A stretch of 41,478 bases of DNA from Ilumatobacteraceae bacterium. GTDB lineage: Bacteria; Actinomycetota; Acidimicrobiia; Acidimicrobiales; Ilumatobacteraceae. This document shows, piece after piece, positions 8,161 through 15,983 of this stretch (position 1 is its first letter; each line of letters starts with the position of its first letter). A program made the translations under genes and the position numbers. The stretch lies in assembly GCA_025463305.1 (NCBI GenBank), contig JAOBWK010000078.1, positions 1-41,478 of the forward strand. The letters run 5' to 3'. A model generated the notes under the pieces. That model worked only from the letters and a program-made list of their open reading frames with translations. It was not told where the DNA came from and searched no databases.

Positions 8161-8781
8161 ATGCCGTACCCGAAGAAGCTGCTCAACGCCGACGAGACTG
8201 TCGCTCTGGACCTGCATCCACACTGGTGGTACTTCTCCGAACCCGCCGCAACGTTGCTCGTGGTGATCATCGCCGCCATCGTCGTGCTGGCCAAGGTCGA
8301 CAACCACGCAGCGCACATCGCGGTCCTCATCGTGCTCGTGCTCGCCGCGCTGTGGCTGCTCGGTCGCTACTCGAAATGGGTCACCACCAACTTCGTGATC
8401 ACCAACGACCGGCTCATCTTCCGCCAGGGCGTCATCGCCAAGAGCGGCATCGAGATCCCGCTCGACCGCGTCAACAACGTCAACTTCCACCAGAGCATCT
8501 TCGAGCGCATGCTCGGCGCGGGCGACCTGCTGATCGAGTCCGGCGGCGAAGACGGCCAGCAGCGGTTCACCGACGTGCGCAAGCCGCAGAACGTGCAGAA
8601 CCTGATCCACGCCCAGGTCGAGGCGAAGAACCGCCAGCGCGGCACGTACGCCGCCCCGGTCGTCGCCGCTGCGCCCGTCGATGTCGCCGGCCAGCTGGAG
8701 AAGCTGGAAGGCCTGCTGCAGCGTGGCTCGCTGTCGCAGGAGGAGTTCGACGCGCAGAAGGCCCGCCTGCTCGGCGGCTGA
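8161..8781 (+). CDS. Membrane protein with bacterial PH domain (YdbS/DUF304-like) and C-terminal SHOCT domain
   Basis: A 206-residue protein. Two hydrophobic helices (about 29-45 and 51-68) form a hairpin in the membrane. Residues 74-150 match the bacterial PH_2 fold: FVITNDRLIFRQG, then IPLDRVNNVNFHQSIFERMLGAGDLLIES, broken here into its core VNNVNFHQSIFERMLG. Residues 176-206 (LEGLLQRGSLSQEEFDAQKA) are a SHOCT motif, a short helical module common at the C-termini of such proteins. The function of this family is not established; an oligomerisation or membrane scaffold role is often proposed. A convergent DUF952 gene ends 14 bp downstream. Confidence 0.85.
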   Translation: MPYPKKLLNADETVALDLHPHWWYFSEPAATLLVVIIAAIVVLAKVDNHAAHIAVLIVLVLAALWLLGRYSKWVTTNFVITNDRLIFRQGVIAKSGIEIPLDRVNNVNFHQSIFERMLGAGDLLIESGGEDGQQRFTDVRKPQNVQNLIHAQVEAKNRQRGTYAAPVVAAAPVDVAGQLEKLEGLLQRGSLSQEEFDAQKARLLGG

Positions 8782-8795
8782 CCGGGCGTCGAGGC

Positions 8796-9185
8796 TCAGC
8801 TGCTGCCGGTTGCCGATGCGTAGCCGGTGAAGGCGCCGTCGTCGGCGCGCAGCACATCGCGCGCACGTCGCACCGCGGCGCGGTCGATCGGCCCGTACAC
8901 GTGCGGGAACTGCTCGGCCAACGGCACCGCGTCAGGGTCGCCGCCGGGGATGTGAGCCGGGGCCTCCCAGATGCACGCGCTGGTGAGATCGGCCACCTCC
9001 ACGTCGAGCACGACGAACGAACCGGGCACCGCTCGATAGAACGCGTTCGCCACGGCCAGCAGCACGGTCTCGTCGTCGGTGCAGTGGATGAAGCCCTCGT
9101 TCTCCAGCGACGGGTTGGTGATGGGCTCCTCGGGCACGAGGCGCTCCCACTCCGCACGGGGCATCAGGTGGAGGACGGTGGTCAT
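8796..9185 (-). CDS. DUF952 family protein
   Basis: A 129-residue protein with DUF952 landmarks: LHLMPRAEWERL near the start, GFIHCTDDETVLLAVANAFY in the middle, and FPHVYGPIDRAAV toward the end. The domain has been compared with glutathione-S-transferase-like or ADP-ribose-binding folds, but no activity is established. The ATG at 9185 is favoured because the family begins directly with the LHL strand and because a -10-like hexamer (GAGCGT) lies exactly six bases before it. It is downstream of galK on the same strand, separated by 53 bp... the two may be transcribed independently. Confidence 0.85.
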   Translation of the reverse strand: MTTVLHLMPRAEWERLVPEEPITNPSLENEGFIHCTDDETVLLAVANAFYRAVPGSFVVLDVEVADLTSACIWEAPAHIPGGDPDAVPLAEQFPHVYGPIDRAAVRRARDVLRADDGAFTGYASATGSS

Positions 9186-9191
9186 CGGCGC

Positions 9192-9197
9192 ACGCTC
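9192..9197 (-). promoter_or_regulatory. -10-like element GAGCGT, possible leaderless DUF952 gene
   Basis: Minus-strand GAGCGT, six bases, then ATG at 9185. It keeps the A at position 2 and T at position 6 but lacks the first T, so it is weaker than the others. Confidence 0.4.
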
Positions 9198-9238
9198 ACC
9201 GCGCCACTCTGTCACGTCGATCGGCTGCGCCGGGCTGC

Positions 9239-10264
9239 TCAGGTGTTGAACGGGTCGGCGACGGCGCCGTCGACGGCCCGGACCGTGAAGCAGCCGTCGG
9301 GGAGGCCGGCCACGTCCCGCGCGTCGGCGATCGCGACGACGCAACCGCCGAAGCCGCCGCCGGTCATCCGTGCGCCGTGCACACCGGGCACCGCAGCGAG
9401 CTCGAGCACGGCTGCGTCCATCGCAGCGGTGCTCGTGGCGAAATCGTCGCGCAGGCTCGCATGGGATGCGGTCATGGATGCGCCGGCTGCGGACCGATCA
9501 TCGCGGCGGAGCGCATCCGCGAAGTCGCGCACGCGCTGGTTCTCGGTCACCACATGGCGGGCGCGTCGTCGCACCGTCTCGTCGCCGATGGTGCCCACCG
9601 CGGCGAGGTCTGCCCGGCGCAGCGGACCGATCAACGCCTCGGCGGACTCGCACTGCGCGACGCGTGTGGCGTACTCGCTGCCGTCGAGCGTGCGGTGCTG
9701 CACGAACCGCACGATCACCGCCAGGTCGTCGGGCAGCTCGACCGGATCGATGTCCAGCGTCGTGCAGTCGATCAGCAGGGCGTGACCGGCGCGACCGGCG
9801 GTGATGCAGAGCTGGTCCATGATCCCGCACGGCACGCCGCTCGCGCGGTGCTCGGCGCGCCGGCACAGCTCGGCGAGCGACCGCTCGTCGCCGGTGTAGC
9901 CGAGCGCGAGGGCTGTGGACACCTCCAGCGCCGCACTGCTCGAGAGGCCCGCGCCGAGCGGGATGTCCGTCGCGACCGCGGCGCGCAGCGCCCGCGCCAT
10001 CGGGCCCATCTCGATCGCGACAGCGGCAACGAAGCGCGCCCATGCGGGACGGACGGCGCGAGCGTCCTCGACCAGCAGATCGATCGACGCTGGCTCGGGC
10101 TCGGCCGTCGAGGTGAGCTCGATCGGACCGTCGTGGCGGACACCTTCGATGACCGTCCATCGATCGATGGCCATCGGCAGCACCAGGCCGCCGGTGTGAT
10201 CGGTGTGGTCGCCGATCAGGTTGACCCGCCCGGGCGCGCGGACGCGGACGCGATCGCGCTGCAC
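9239..10264 (-). CDS. galK: Galactokinase-like GHMP kinase
   Basis: GHMP-family sugar kinase of 341 residues, predicted to phosphorylate galactose at C1 with ATP. The galactokinase signature is APGRVNLIGDHTDHTGG from residue 10, with catalytic Arg13. The ATP loop is PLGAGLSSSAAL at 102-113, the catalytic base is Asp150 in CGIMDQ, and GGGFGG is near 300. The sugar-contact motif reads GDHTDH where most galactokinases have GEHTDY, so the preferred sugar could differ. No galT or galE is adjacent. The GTG start at 10264 comes three bases after the stop of the upstream LLM oxidoreductase gene, indicating one transcript. Confidence 0.85.
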   Translation of the reverse strand: MQRDRVRVRAPGRVNLIGDHTDHTGGLVLPMAIDRWTVIEGVRHDGPIELTSTAEPEPASIDLLVEDARAVRPAWARFVAAVAIEMGPMARALRAAVATDIPLGAGLSSSAALEVSTALALGYTGDERSLAELCRRAEHRASGVPCGIMDQLCITAGRAGHALLIDCTTLDIDPVELPDDLAVIVRFVQHRTLDGSEYATRVAQCESAEALIGPLRRADLAAVGTIGDETVRRRARHVVTENQRVRDFADALRRDDRSAAGASMTASHASLRDDFATSTAAMDAAVLELAAVPGVHGARMTGGGFGGCVVAIADARDVAGLPDGCFTVRAVDGAVADPFNT

Positions 10265-10267
10265 GGG

Positions 10268-11167
10268 TCAGCTCAGCCGCAGGGCGACGCTCAACCGTTC
10301 GATCGCGTCGAGGTCGAACGGTGCACGCAGGCCGATGTTCACCTGATCGGCGCCCGCTTCCACGTACTCGCCGATGCGGTCGAGCACCTGCTCGTCGCTC
10401 CCGGTGAGGCAGCCGGTGCGGGCCAGCGGGGCCAGCTCGCCGAACTGGGCGAGCAGGCTCTCCTCGGTCCAGGCCAGTGCGACGTTGACCGCGCAGCGGA
10501 TCTCGCTCGGATCGCGCCCGACCGTGTCGCAGTGCTGGAGCAGCACGCCGCGCTTGCGTGCGAACGTCTCCGGAGGCACGAACGGCACGTTCCAGCCGTC
10601 GGCGTACTTGGCCGCGATCTTCAGCGTGCGCTTCTCGCCGCTGCCGCCGATCCAGATCGGGATGTGGTCCTGCACGGGTCGGGGCTCGTTGCGGGCCTCG
10701 CGCAGGGTGAAGTGCTCGCCGGCGAAGTCGCTGACCTCGTGGTGGAGCAGGCCGCGCAGCACCTGCACGCCCTCTTCGACCTGATCGAGGCGGGTCTTCG
10801 CGTCGGGGTACTCGATGCCGTAGGCGTTGTACTCGACCTCGGCCCAACCGGCGCCCAGGCCCATGTCGGCGCGCCCGTTGGAGAGGTGATCGATCGCCGT
10901 GATCATCTTCGCCAGCACGGCGGGATGGCGGTAGCCGATCGAGTAGACGAGCGAGCCGACCCGCACGCGCGACGTCTCCAGCGCGAGCGCAGCGTGCATC
11001 GCGACGGCCTCCAGGCACTCGGCATCGTCGGGCCTGCCGGTGGCGCCGTAGAAGTGGTCCCAGATCGAGATCCATCCGTAGCCGAGGGCCTCGATGCGTC
11101 GCCACGAGGCGCGCAGATCGTCGGTGCTGATGCGCTGCAGGCCGGTGTGGACTCCGAAGACCGTCAC
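10268..11167 (-). CDS. LLM-class (luciferase-like, probably F420-dependent) oxidoreductase
   Basis: A TIM-barrel oxidoreductase of 299 residues. Family marks are WDHFYGATGRP near 37, the RVRVGSLVYSIGYRHPAVLAK strand-loop (core GSLVYSIGYRHPAVLAK), GRADMGLGAGWAEVEYNAYG, IPIWIGGSGEKRTLKIAAKYADGW (core IWIGGSGEKR), and a C-terminal VNIGLRAPFDLDAI. Related actinobacterial enzymes use coenzyme F420, others FMN; the sequence alone does not decide. The GTG at 11167 is supported by a TACGGT hexamer six bases upstream and by the family N-terminus (FGVHTGLQ). It is the first gene of a pair with the galactokinase gene, and diverges from the acyl-CoA racemase gene across 134 bp. Confidence 0.85.
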   Translation of the reverse strand: MTVFGVHTGLQRISTDDLRASWRRIEALGYGWISIWDHFYGATGRPDDAECLEAVAMHAALALETSRVRVGSLVYSIGYRHPAVLAKMITAIDHLSNGRADMGLGAGWAEVEYNAYGIEYPDAKTRLDQVEEGVQVLRGLLHHEVSDFAGEHFTLREARNEPRPVQDHIPIWIGGSGEKRTLKIAAKYADGWNVPFVPPETFARKRGVLLQHCDTVGRDPSEIRCAVNVALAWTEESLLAQFGELAPLARTGCLTGSDEQVLDRIGEYVEAGADQVNIGLRAPFDLDAIERLSVALRLS

Positions 11168-11173
11168 GTGCGA

Positions 11174-11179
11174 ACCGTA
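11174..11179 (-). promoter_or_regulatory. -10 element TACGGT, leaderless LLM oxidoreductase gene
   Basis: Minus-strand TACGGT followed by six bases and the GTG start at 11167, without a Shine-Dalgarno sequence. The same hexamer and spacing occur at 15972-15977. Confidence 0.6.
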
Positions 11180-11220
11180 CCCCGTCCGACGCGGCGAACC
11201 CGACGCGACCAGCTCAGCTC

Positions 11221-11250
11221 GACCGGCCACCTTGACCGGCCACCTTGACC
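11221..11250 (+). repeat. 13-bp tandem repeat in a divergent promoter region
   Basis: The unit GACCGGCCACCTT is repeated twice exactly (11221-11233 and 11234-11246), followed by the first four bases of a third copy. It lies between the divergent LLM and acyl-CoA racemase genes, about 50 bp upstream of the latter, where an operator could sit. It may also be simple slippage. Confidence 0.7.
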
Positions 11251-11301
11251 AGAGCGTGGCGGCCCCACGAAACTCGACCGAACGTCCAGTCGGGAGAGCA
11301 C

Positions 11302-12453
11302 ATGTCAGGTCCACTCAGCGGTTACCGGGTCATCGAGATCGCCGGCATCGGGCCCGGTCCGTTCGCGGCGATGATGCTCAGCGACATGGGCGCGGAAGTC
11401 ATCCGGGTCGAGCGCACCCAGGCCGTGCGCGCTGGTTCCGGCGGCTCACCCAACGGCGACATCCTCCAGCGCAACCGCCGCAACATCGGCATCGACCTGA
11501 AGTCCGAGGGTGGGCGCAACACGTTGCTCCAGCTGATCGAGCGCTCCGATGCGCTGATCGAGGGCTTCCGCCCCGGCGTCATGGAGCGGCTCAGGCTGTC
11601 GCCGGAGGTCTGCTTCGAGCACAACCCGAAGCTGATCTTCGGGCGGATGACGGGCTGGGGCCAAGAGGGTCCGTACGCGCAGGCCGCCGGCCACGACATC
11701 AACTACATCTCCCTCGCCGGTGCGCTCGCCCACTTCGGCCGCGCGGGCGAGGCGCCGGTGCCGCCGCTGAACATGGTCGGCGACTTCGGCGGCGGTGGGA
11801 TGTTCCTCGCGTTCGGCGTCGTGTGCGCGCTGCTCGAGGCGCAGCGCAGCGGCACGGGGCAGGTCGTCGACGCGGCGATGATCGACGGTGCGGCGACGCT
11901 GATGACGATGTTCTGGGCGTTCAAGGAGATGGGCGTGTTCGACGAGAACCACCCCGGCACCAACCTGCTCGACACGGGCGCGCACTTCTACGACGTCTAT
12001 GCCTGCAGCGACGGCCTCTACATCTCGATCGGCTCCATCGAGCCCCAGTTCTACGCGCAGCTGCTGCAGATCACCGGGCTCGACGGCGATCCCGAGTTCG
12101 CCCAGCAGATGGACCACACCACGTGGCCCGCGCTGAAGGACCGCTTCACCGCGGTCTTCGCCACCAAGACCCGCGCCGAGTGGTGCGCGCTGATGGAGCA
12201 CACCGACGTCTGCTTCGCCCCGGTGCTGACGATGAGCGATGCCGCCAAGCACCCCCACAACGTGCAGCGCGAGATGTTCATCGAGTTCGACGGCGTCGTC
12301 CAGCCGGCGCCCGCGCCGCGCTTCAGCCGCACCAAGCCGCTCATCACGCTGCCGCCGTCGCGGCCCGGCCAGCACACCCGCGAGGTGCTCGGCGATTGGG
12401 GATTCGACCCGACGGTGATTGACTCGTTGTTCGAGTCGGGTGCTGTGAAGTAA
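11302..12453 (+). CDS. mcr: Alpha-methylacyl-CoA racemase (CoA-transferase family III, CaiB/BaiF)
   Basis: A 383-residue family III CoA-transferase fold, most like alpha-methylacyl-CoA racemase, which epimerises 2-methyl-branched acyl-CoA in branched fatty acid or sterol side-chain breakdown. The racemase catalytic residues of mycobacterial MCR (His126, Asp156, Glu241) have good counterparts at His131 (AAGHDINY), Asp161 (GDFGGGGM) and Glu247 (GSIEPQFY). The N-terminus LSGYRVIEIAGIGPGPFAAM and the motif GQVVDAAMIDG are standard. A clear ribosome binding site (GGGAG, 11292-11296) precedes the ATG, in contrast to its leaderless neighbours. A true CoA-transferase activity cannot be excluded without assay. 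Confidence 0.85.
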   Translation: MSGPLSGYRVIEIAGIGPGPFAAMMLSDMGAEVIRVERTQAVRAGSGGSPNGDILQRNRRNIGIDLKSEGGRNTLLQLIERSDALIEGFRPGVMERLRLSPEVCFEHNPKLIFGRMTGWGQEGPYAQAAGHDINYISLAGALAHFGRAGEAPVPPLNMVGDFGGGGMFLAFGVVCALLEAQRSGTGQVVDAAMIDGAATLMTMFWAFKEMGVFDENHPGTNLLDTGAHFYDVYACSDGLYISIGSIEPQFYAQLLQITGLDGDPEFAQQMDHTTWPALKDRFTAVFATKTRAEWCALMEHTDVCFAPVLTMSDAAKHPHNVQREMFIEFDGVVQPAPAPRFSRTKPLITLPPSRPGQHTREVLGDWGFDPTVIDSLFESGAVK

Positions 12454-12483
12454 CGCCCGCAGCGGCTCGCCGATCGCCTGACG

Positions 12484-12500
12484 GGCGTCGGAACGACGCC
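12484..12500 (+). promoter_or_regulatory. Small hairpin abutting the ribosome binding site of the PIG-L gene
   Basis: A 6-bp stem (12484-12489 with 12495-12500, loop GGAAC) ends directly before AAGGAG at 12501-12506. It could affect access to the ribosome binding site or be the base of a weak terminator for the upstream gene. No further support is visible. Confidence 0.35.
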
Positions 12501-12511
12501 AAGGAGCACAT

Positions 12512-13315
12512 GTGGGAACCCTCGTTGCATTCCATGCACATCCCGACGACGAGTGCATCGGCACCGGCGGCACGCTCGCGCGGGCGGCTGCCGAAGGCCA
12601 CCGCGTCGTCTTGGTGCTCGCCACCAACGGCGACTTCGGCGAGGTGCCCGACGATCTCGCCACGGGCGAGACACTCGTCGAGCGCCGGCGGACGGAGGTG
12701 CTGCGTTCGGCCGAGGTGCTCGGCGTCCATCGCGTCGAGTGGCTCGGTTACAAGGACAGCGGCATGACCGGCTGGGAGCAGAACGCCGATCCGGACTCGT
12801 TCCACCTCGCCGACGTCGACGCCGCGGCCTCGCGTCTCGCCGCCATCTTGCGCGAGGAGCACGCCGACGTGGTCACCACGTACGACTGGCACGGCAACTA
12901 CGGCCATCCCGACCACATCAAGGTGCACGTCGTCGGCAACCGCGCCGCGGAGCTCGCCAGCACCCCCGCCGTCTACGAGATGACGGTCAACCGCGATGCG
13001 ATCATGCGCCAGGTCGCGGCGGCGCGTGAAGCCGACGACGGCAGCGCGTTCGGTGGCGACGACTTCGACCCCACCGGCCCGGCCGACGACGGCAACCCGA
13101 TGGGCATGCCCGAGGCCGAGATCACCCACGCCGTCGACGTGCGCGACTACATCGGTGCCAAGCGGGCGAGCATGCGCTGCCATCGCAGCCAGATCACCGA
13201 CACCAGCTTCTTCCTGCAGATGCCCGAGGAGGTCTTCGCCGAGGCCTTCGGCACCGAGTGGTTCATCAAGCACGGCGCCGAACCTGGCATGCGCACCGGC
13301 TGGCTGTTCGAGTGA
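12512..13315 (+). CDS. PIG-L family (LmbE-like) zinc deacetylase
   Basis: A 267-residue zinc-dependent de-N-acetylase of the MshB/Mca/LmbE group. The metal motif HPDDE is at residues 10-14 and the second metal-binding segment HPDHIKVH is at 132-139. Actinobacterial relatives deacetylate GlcNAc-inositol in mycothiol synthesis or cleave mycothiol conjugates; the context here does not decide between them. The GTG at 12512 has a good ribosome binding site (AAGGAG, 12501-12506); the ATG two bases earlier is in another frame that does not encode the protein. The stop overlaps the start of the phosphatase gene (GTGA). Confidence 0.88.
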   Translation: MGTLVAFHAHPDDECIGTGGTLARAAAEGHRVVLVLATNGDFGEVPDDLATGETLVERRRTEVLRSAEVLGVHRVEWLGYKDSGMTGWEQNADPDSFHLADVDAAASRLAAILREEHADVVTTYDWHGNYGHPDHIKVHVVGNRAAELASTPAVYEMTVNRDAIMRQVAAAREADDGSAFGGDDFDPTGPADDGNPMGMPEAEITHAVDVRDYIGAKRASMRCHRSQITDTSFFLQMPEEVFAEAFGTEWFIKHGAEPGMRTGWLFE

Positions 13316-13863
13316 CCCGGCTGTACCTCGTCCGTCACGGCCGCGCAGCCGCCGGCTGGGACACCGACCCGGATCCCGGCCTGGATCCGCTCGGCGTGCA
13401 CCAGGCCGAGCGGATGGCCGATCAGCTCGCACCGCTCGGGCCGCTCGATCTCGTCTCGAGCCCGCTGCAACGCTGTCGGGAGACCGCCGCCGTGCTCGGT
13501 GGCCGTTGGGGCGTGGAGGCCGCCATCGAGCCACAGGTGGCCGAGATCCCCTCGCCCGAGGGCGTGCCGATGGGCGAGCGGGTCGAATGGCTGCGCACCG
13601 CGATGGCGGGCACGTGGTCGGCGTTGGGCCCGCGCTACACCGAGTTCCGCGACGGCGTTGCGGCGTTCCTCGTCGCGCTGCCGCGCGACACCGTGGTGGC
13701 CAGTCACTTCGTCGCGATCAACGCGGCCATCGGTGCTGCACTCGGGGAGGACGCCGTGCTGATCCGCAGCCTCGACAACTGCTCGGTCACGGTGATCGAC
13801 GTCGTCGACGGCCGGTTGCAGCTGGTCGAGGGTGGCCACGAGGCCGACACCCTGATCCGTTGA
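13312..13863 (+). CDS. Histidine phosphatase (phosphoglycerate mutase-like) family protein
   Basis: A 183-residue branch-2-like histidine phosphatase. The phospho-accepting His is His9 in LYLVRHGRA, followed by SSPLQRCRETA (the second Arg), the acid residue in the PEGVPMGERVEWL region, and ASHFVAINAAIGAAL carrying the second catalytic His near residue 132. Its length is typical for small phosphatases of this group, which act on varied phosphoesters. The GTG start overlaps the stop of the PIG-L gene, so the two are probably co-translated. The substrate is not predictable. Confidence 0.88.
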   Translation: MTRLYLVRHGRAAAGWDTDPDPGLDPLGVHQAERMADQLAPLGPLDLVSSPLQRCRETAAVLGGRWGVEAAIEPQVAEIPSPEGVPMGERVEWLRTAMAGTWSALGPRYTEFRDGVAAFLVALPRDTVVASHFVAINAAIGAALGEDAVLIRSLDNCSVTVIDVVDGRLQLVEGGHEADTLIR

Positions 13864-13933
13864 CCGGTCATCCACCGAGCCGGTCCATCGATGGGGCCGT
13901 CGAGGATGACGCCCTGATGCGGGTGCGATCCGG

Positions 13934-13939
13934 CAGACT
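13934..13939 (+). promoter_or_regulatory. -10-like element CAGACT, possible leaderless lipoprotein gene
   Basis: CAGACT, six bases, then ATG at 13946. It retains A2 and T6 of the -10 consensus but not the first T. Confidence 0.4.
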
Positions 13940-13945
13940 CTGCCG

Positions 13946-14701
13946 ATGAGCGCCACCCGTCTGCTGTCCGTGGTCGCCGTGGGCGTGAGCCTGTCGTTGC
14001 TCGTGGTCGCGTGCAGCAACGACCGCGACGGAACCACCAGCCTGACGACGTCGACCACCACCTCGACCGTGCTGCCCACCACCACCATCGTCCCCACCAC
14101 CGTGCCGGTCACCACGGTCCCGGTCACCGAAGCGCCCACCACGCTGGCGCCGACCACCACGTCGACCGTGGCACCGACCACCACCGAGGCGCCCTCGACC
14201 ACGACGACGCCGCCCGGCGCGTCATTGTCGCTGCGCTTCGACGGTGTCGGCGAGGCCAGCTTCGGCACCAGCCCCGACGACGTCATCACCTACGTCAGCA
14301 ACGTGCTCGGCCGGCCCACCGCCGACACGGGATGGGTCAACGCCGGCGGCGTGGGTTGCTCGGGTGGCCAGGCCCGCATCGTTTTCTGGAACGACCTGCG
14401 CCTGACGTTCGGCGACTCCTCGAACATCTCGTCAGAGCGACGGCACTTCTTCGCCTGGCGCTACGGCCCACCCGGCGGCACCTCGATCGATCCCGAGGGG
14501 ATGACCACCATCACCGGGCTGACGGTGGGATCGTCCGTGACCGACCTGCAGAAGGCCTATCCAGCGGCGACCCTCGTCGCCGGCGATGCCACCAACACGC
14601 CGTCCGCGAAGCTCAGCGACGGACTGCTCGCGTTCTTGACCGACACCAGTCCCACCGGGGTCGTCACGGCGATCCTCGGCGGGCAGAACTGCACGGACTG
14701 A
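13946..14701 (+). CDS. Secreted lipoprotein with Thr/Pro-rich linker, function unknown
   Basis: A 251-residue predicted lipoprotein. The signal peptide ends in the lipobox VVAC with Cys23 as lipidation site. Residues 29-88 are an almost pure Thr/Pro/Val/Ser spacer built from TTTST-like units. Residues 90-251 form a globular domain (LSLRFDGVGEASFGTSPDDV, later GLTVGSSVTDLQKAYPAA and a C-terminal Cys in GGQNCTD). The phrase G(T/S)SPDDV...GxP and the later repeat of a similar pattern suggest two related half-domains, but I do not recognise the fold. Such linkers in actinobacteria are often O-mannosylated. It lies on the same strand as the ferritin-like gene, which has its own promoter. Confidence 0.8.
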   Translation: MSATRLLSVVAVGVSLSLLVVACSNDRDGTTSLTTSTTTSTVLPTTTIVPTTVPVTTVPVTEAPTTLAPTTTSTVAPTTTEAPSTTTTPPGASLSLRFDGVGEASFGTSPDDVITYVSNVLGRPTADTGWVNAGGVGCSGGQARIVFWNDLRLTFGDSSNISSERRHFFAWRYGPPGGTSIDPEGMTTITGLTVGSSVTDLQKAYPAATLVAGDATNTPSAKLSDGLLAFLTDTSPTGVVTAILGGQNCTD

Positions 14702-14707
14702 CGTGGA

Positions 14708-14713
14708 TAGGCT
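14708..14713 (+). promoter_or_regulatory. -10 element TAGGCT, leaderless ferritin-like gene
   Basis: TAGGCT followed by six bases and GTG at 14720, only 18 bp after the upstream stop codon. No Shine-Dalgarno sequence. Confidence 0.6.
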
Positions 14714-14719
14714 CTCGCT

Positions 14720-15553
14720 GTGAAGAAGATGCTGCCGGTTGCCGAACTGGCCCGCGACGAGCGTTTCCAGCACGTGCGCATCGAGGACACGGTCTTCGAT
14801 CCGCGCAACGTGCACCCATCGGCGCAGACCAACGGCCTCGCCATCACCGCGCCGAACGCCAGCGACAACGCACGCGGCCTGATGCACGGCATCTTCGTCG
14901 GTGAGATCCAGGCGCTCGAAGGTGCCGGTCGCACGTGCTTCGACTTCGAGACCGGCAACGGCCGCGATGAAGCGCCGTTCGCGATGAAGGTCGACATGGC
15001 CCGGCAGTGCTGGGACGAAGCCCGTCACGTCGAGATCAGCTGCATGCTCGGCCAGCACATGGGCAGCGAGATCGGCGAGTTCGCCGAGCAGACGATGCTG
15101 TACGAGGCGGCGTGCAACACCGATCCCGTGCTGCGGCTCACCGGCGTCAACCGCGCCCTCGAAGGACTGGCCATCGACGTCTTCACGACGATGAAGAACT
15201 TCGGCACCTCGCTCACCGATCCCGTTCTCACGTTCTGCGAGGACTGGATGCTCGCCGACGAGGTCACCCACGTGAAGATGGGCAGCGACTGGCTGCGCAA
15301 GCTCACCGTCAACGATCCCGAGCGGCAGAAGAACGCGCTCGAGTTCCAGCGGGCCGTCGACAAGCTGTTCAGCTTCGGTGGCCTGCGCGGCGAGGACGCC
15401 GAGAGCCCCGTGCACCTCGCCCGCAACTTCCGTCGCCTCGCCGGGTTCGACGACGCCGAGATCGCCGACCTCGTCGACATCGCCGCCGAGGCGTACACCG
15501 AGGCGCGGGCCCGCTCGCACGAACGCGCCGCGGCCGTCGCCGTCGGCAACTGA
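14720..15553 (+). CDS. Ferritin-like (DUF455-type) putative di-iron protein
   Basis: A 277-residue all-helical protein with two Glu...ExxH-style metal sites. Glu62 is in GEIQALEG, Glu100 and His103 in DEARHVE, Glu148 in LEGLAIDV and Glu181 with His184 in DEVTHVKM. This is the ligand set of ferritin-like/ribonucleotide-reductase-like di-iron carboxylate proteins, and the overall pattern resembles DUF455. Such proteins may be oxidases, hydroxylases or iron stores; nothing here decides. The GTG start is supported by a -10 hexamer six bases upstream. It is followed after 13 bp by a small membrane protein gene and lies between two lipoprotein genes. Confidence 0.75.
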   Translation: MKKMLPVAELARDERFQHVRIEDTVFDPRNVHPSAQTNGLAITAPNASDNARGLMHGIFVGEIQALEGAGRTCFDFETGNGRDEAPFAMKVDMARQCWDEARHVEISCMLGQHMGSEIGEFAEQTMLYEAACNTDPVLRLTGVNRALEGLAIDVFTTMKNFGTSLTDPVLTFCEDWMLADEVTHVKMGSDWLRKLTVNDPERQKNALEFQRAVDKLFSFGGLRGEDAESPVHLARNFRRLAGFDDAEIADLVDIAAEAYTEARARSHERAAAVAVGN

Positions 15554-15566
15554 ACAACCGAAGGCG

Positions 15567-15947
15567 TTGGTCGCTCTGACAGCTCTCGCGCTCTACGACC
15601 TGCACCGGAACTGGGCATGGTTCGTGATCATCGGCAACGGGTTGGCCGGCGTCTGGTCCCTGTTCGCCCACAAGTACCACGCGCTGCGCACCCGCGCGCT
15701 GTGGTGGTTCATCGGCTTCGCCGAGGTGGCCATCTTCATCCAGGTGGCGATGGGCGTCGCGCTGGTGAACAAGTACAAGTACACGTTCCCCAAGTTCCAC
15801 GCGTTCTACGGGTTCGTCGCGATCATCGCCGTGGCCATCATCTACAGCTATCGCCCGCAGTTGAAGGGCAAGACGTACCTGCTCTACGGCGGCGGCAGCA
15901 TCTTCCTGATGGGCCTCGGCATCCGGGCGATGATCGTCGGCCAGTGA
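15567..15947 (+). CDS. Small four-helix membrane protein, function unknown
   Basis: A 126-residue predicted integral membrane protein with four hydrophobic helices (WFVIIGNGLAGVWSLF, LWWFIGFAEVAIFIQVAMGV, FYGFVAIIAVAIIY, LLYGGGSIFLMGLGI). Histidines occur near helix ends (DLHRNW, AHKYH, PKFHAFYG), so haem or metal binding is conceivable but unproven. No ATG is in frame near the beginning; the TTG at 15567 is the most likely start, 13 bp after the ferritin-like stop. The start is uncertain. Close spacing suggests co-transcription with the ferritin-like gene. Confidence 0.7.
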   Translation: MVALTALALYDLHRNWAWFVIIGNGLAGVWSLFAHKYHALRTRALWWFIGFAEVAIFIQVAMGVALVNKYKYTFPKFHAFYGFVAIIAVAIIYSYRPQLKGKTYLLYGGGSIFLMGLGIRAMIVGQ

Positions 15948-15971
15948 TCGTCCGCCGATGATCGCCGGGTC

Positions 15972-15977
15972 TACGGT
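15972..15977 (+). promoter_or_regulatory. -10 element TACGGT, leaderless Asp-box lipoprotein gene
   Basis: TACGGT, six bases, then GTG at 15984, with no ribosome binding site. Confidence 0.6.
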
Positions 15978-15983
15978 CGGTGC

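Noticed and set aside
9377..11248. 623-codon plus-strand open frame opposite galK and the LLM gene
   Set aside because: Both minus-strand genes have full family motifs; the plus frame does not resemble any protein.
12510..12767. ATG start two bases before the PIG-L GTG
   Set aside because: It is in a different frame without the HPDD zinc motif; the GTG frame encodes the whole family domain.
13861..13885. GACCGG/CCGGTC inverted repeat after the histidine phosphatase gene
   Set aside because: Six-base arms with a 12-base loop are expected by chance at this GC content and there is no T-run.
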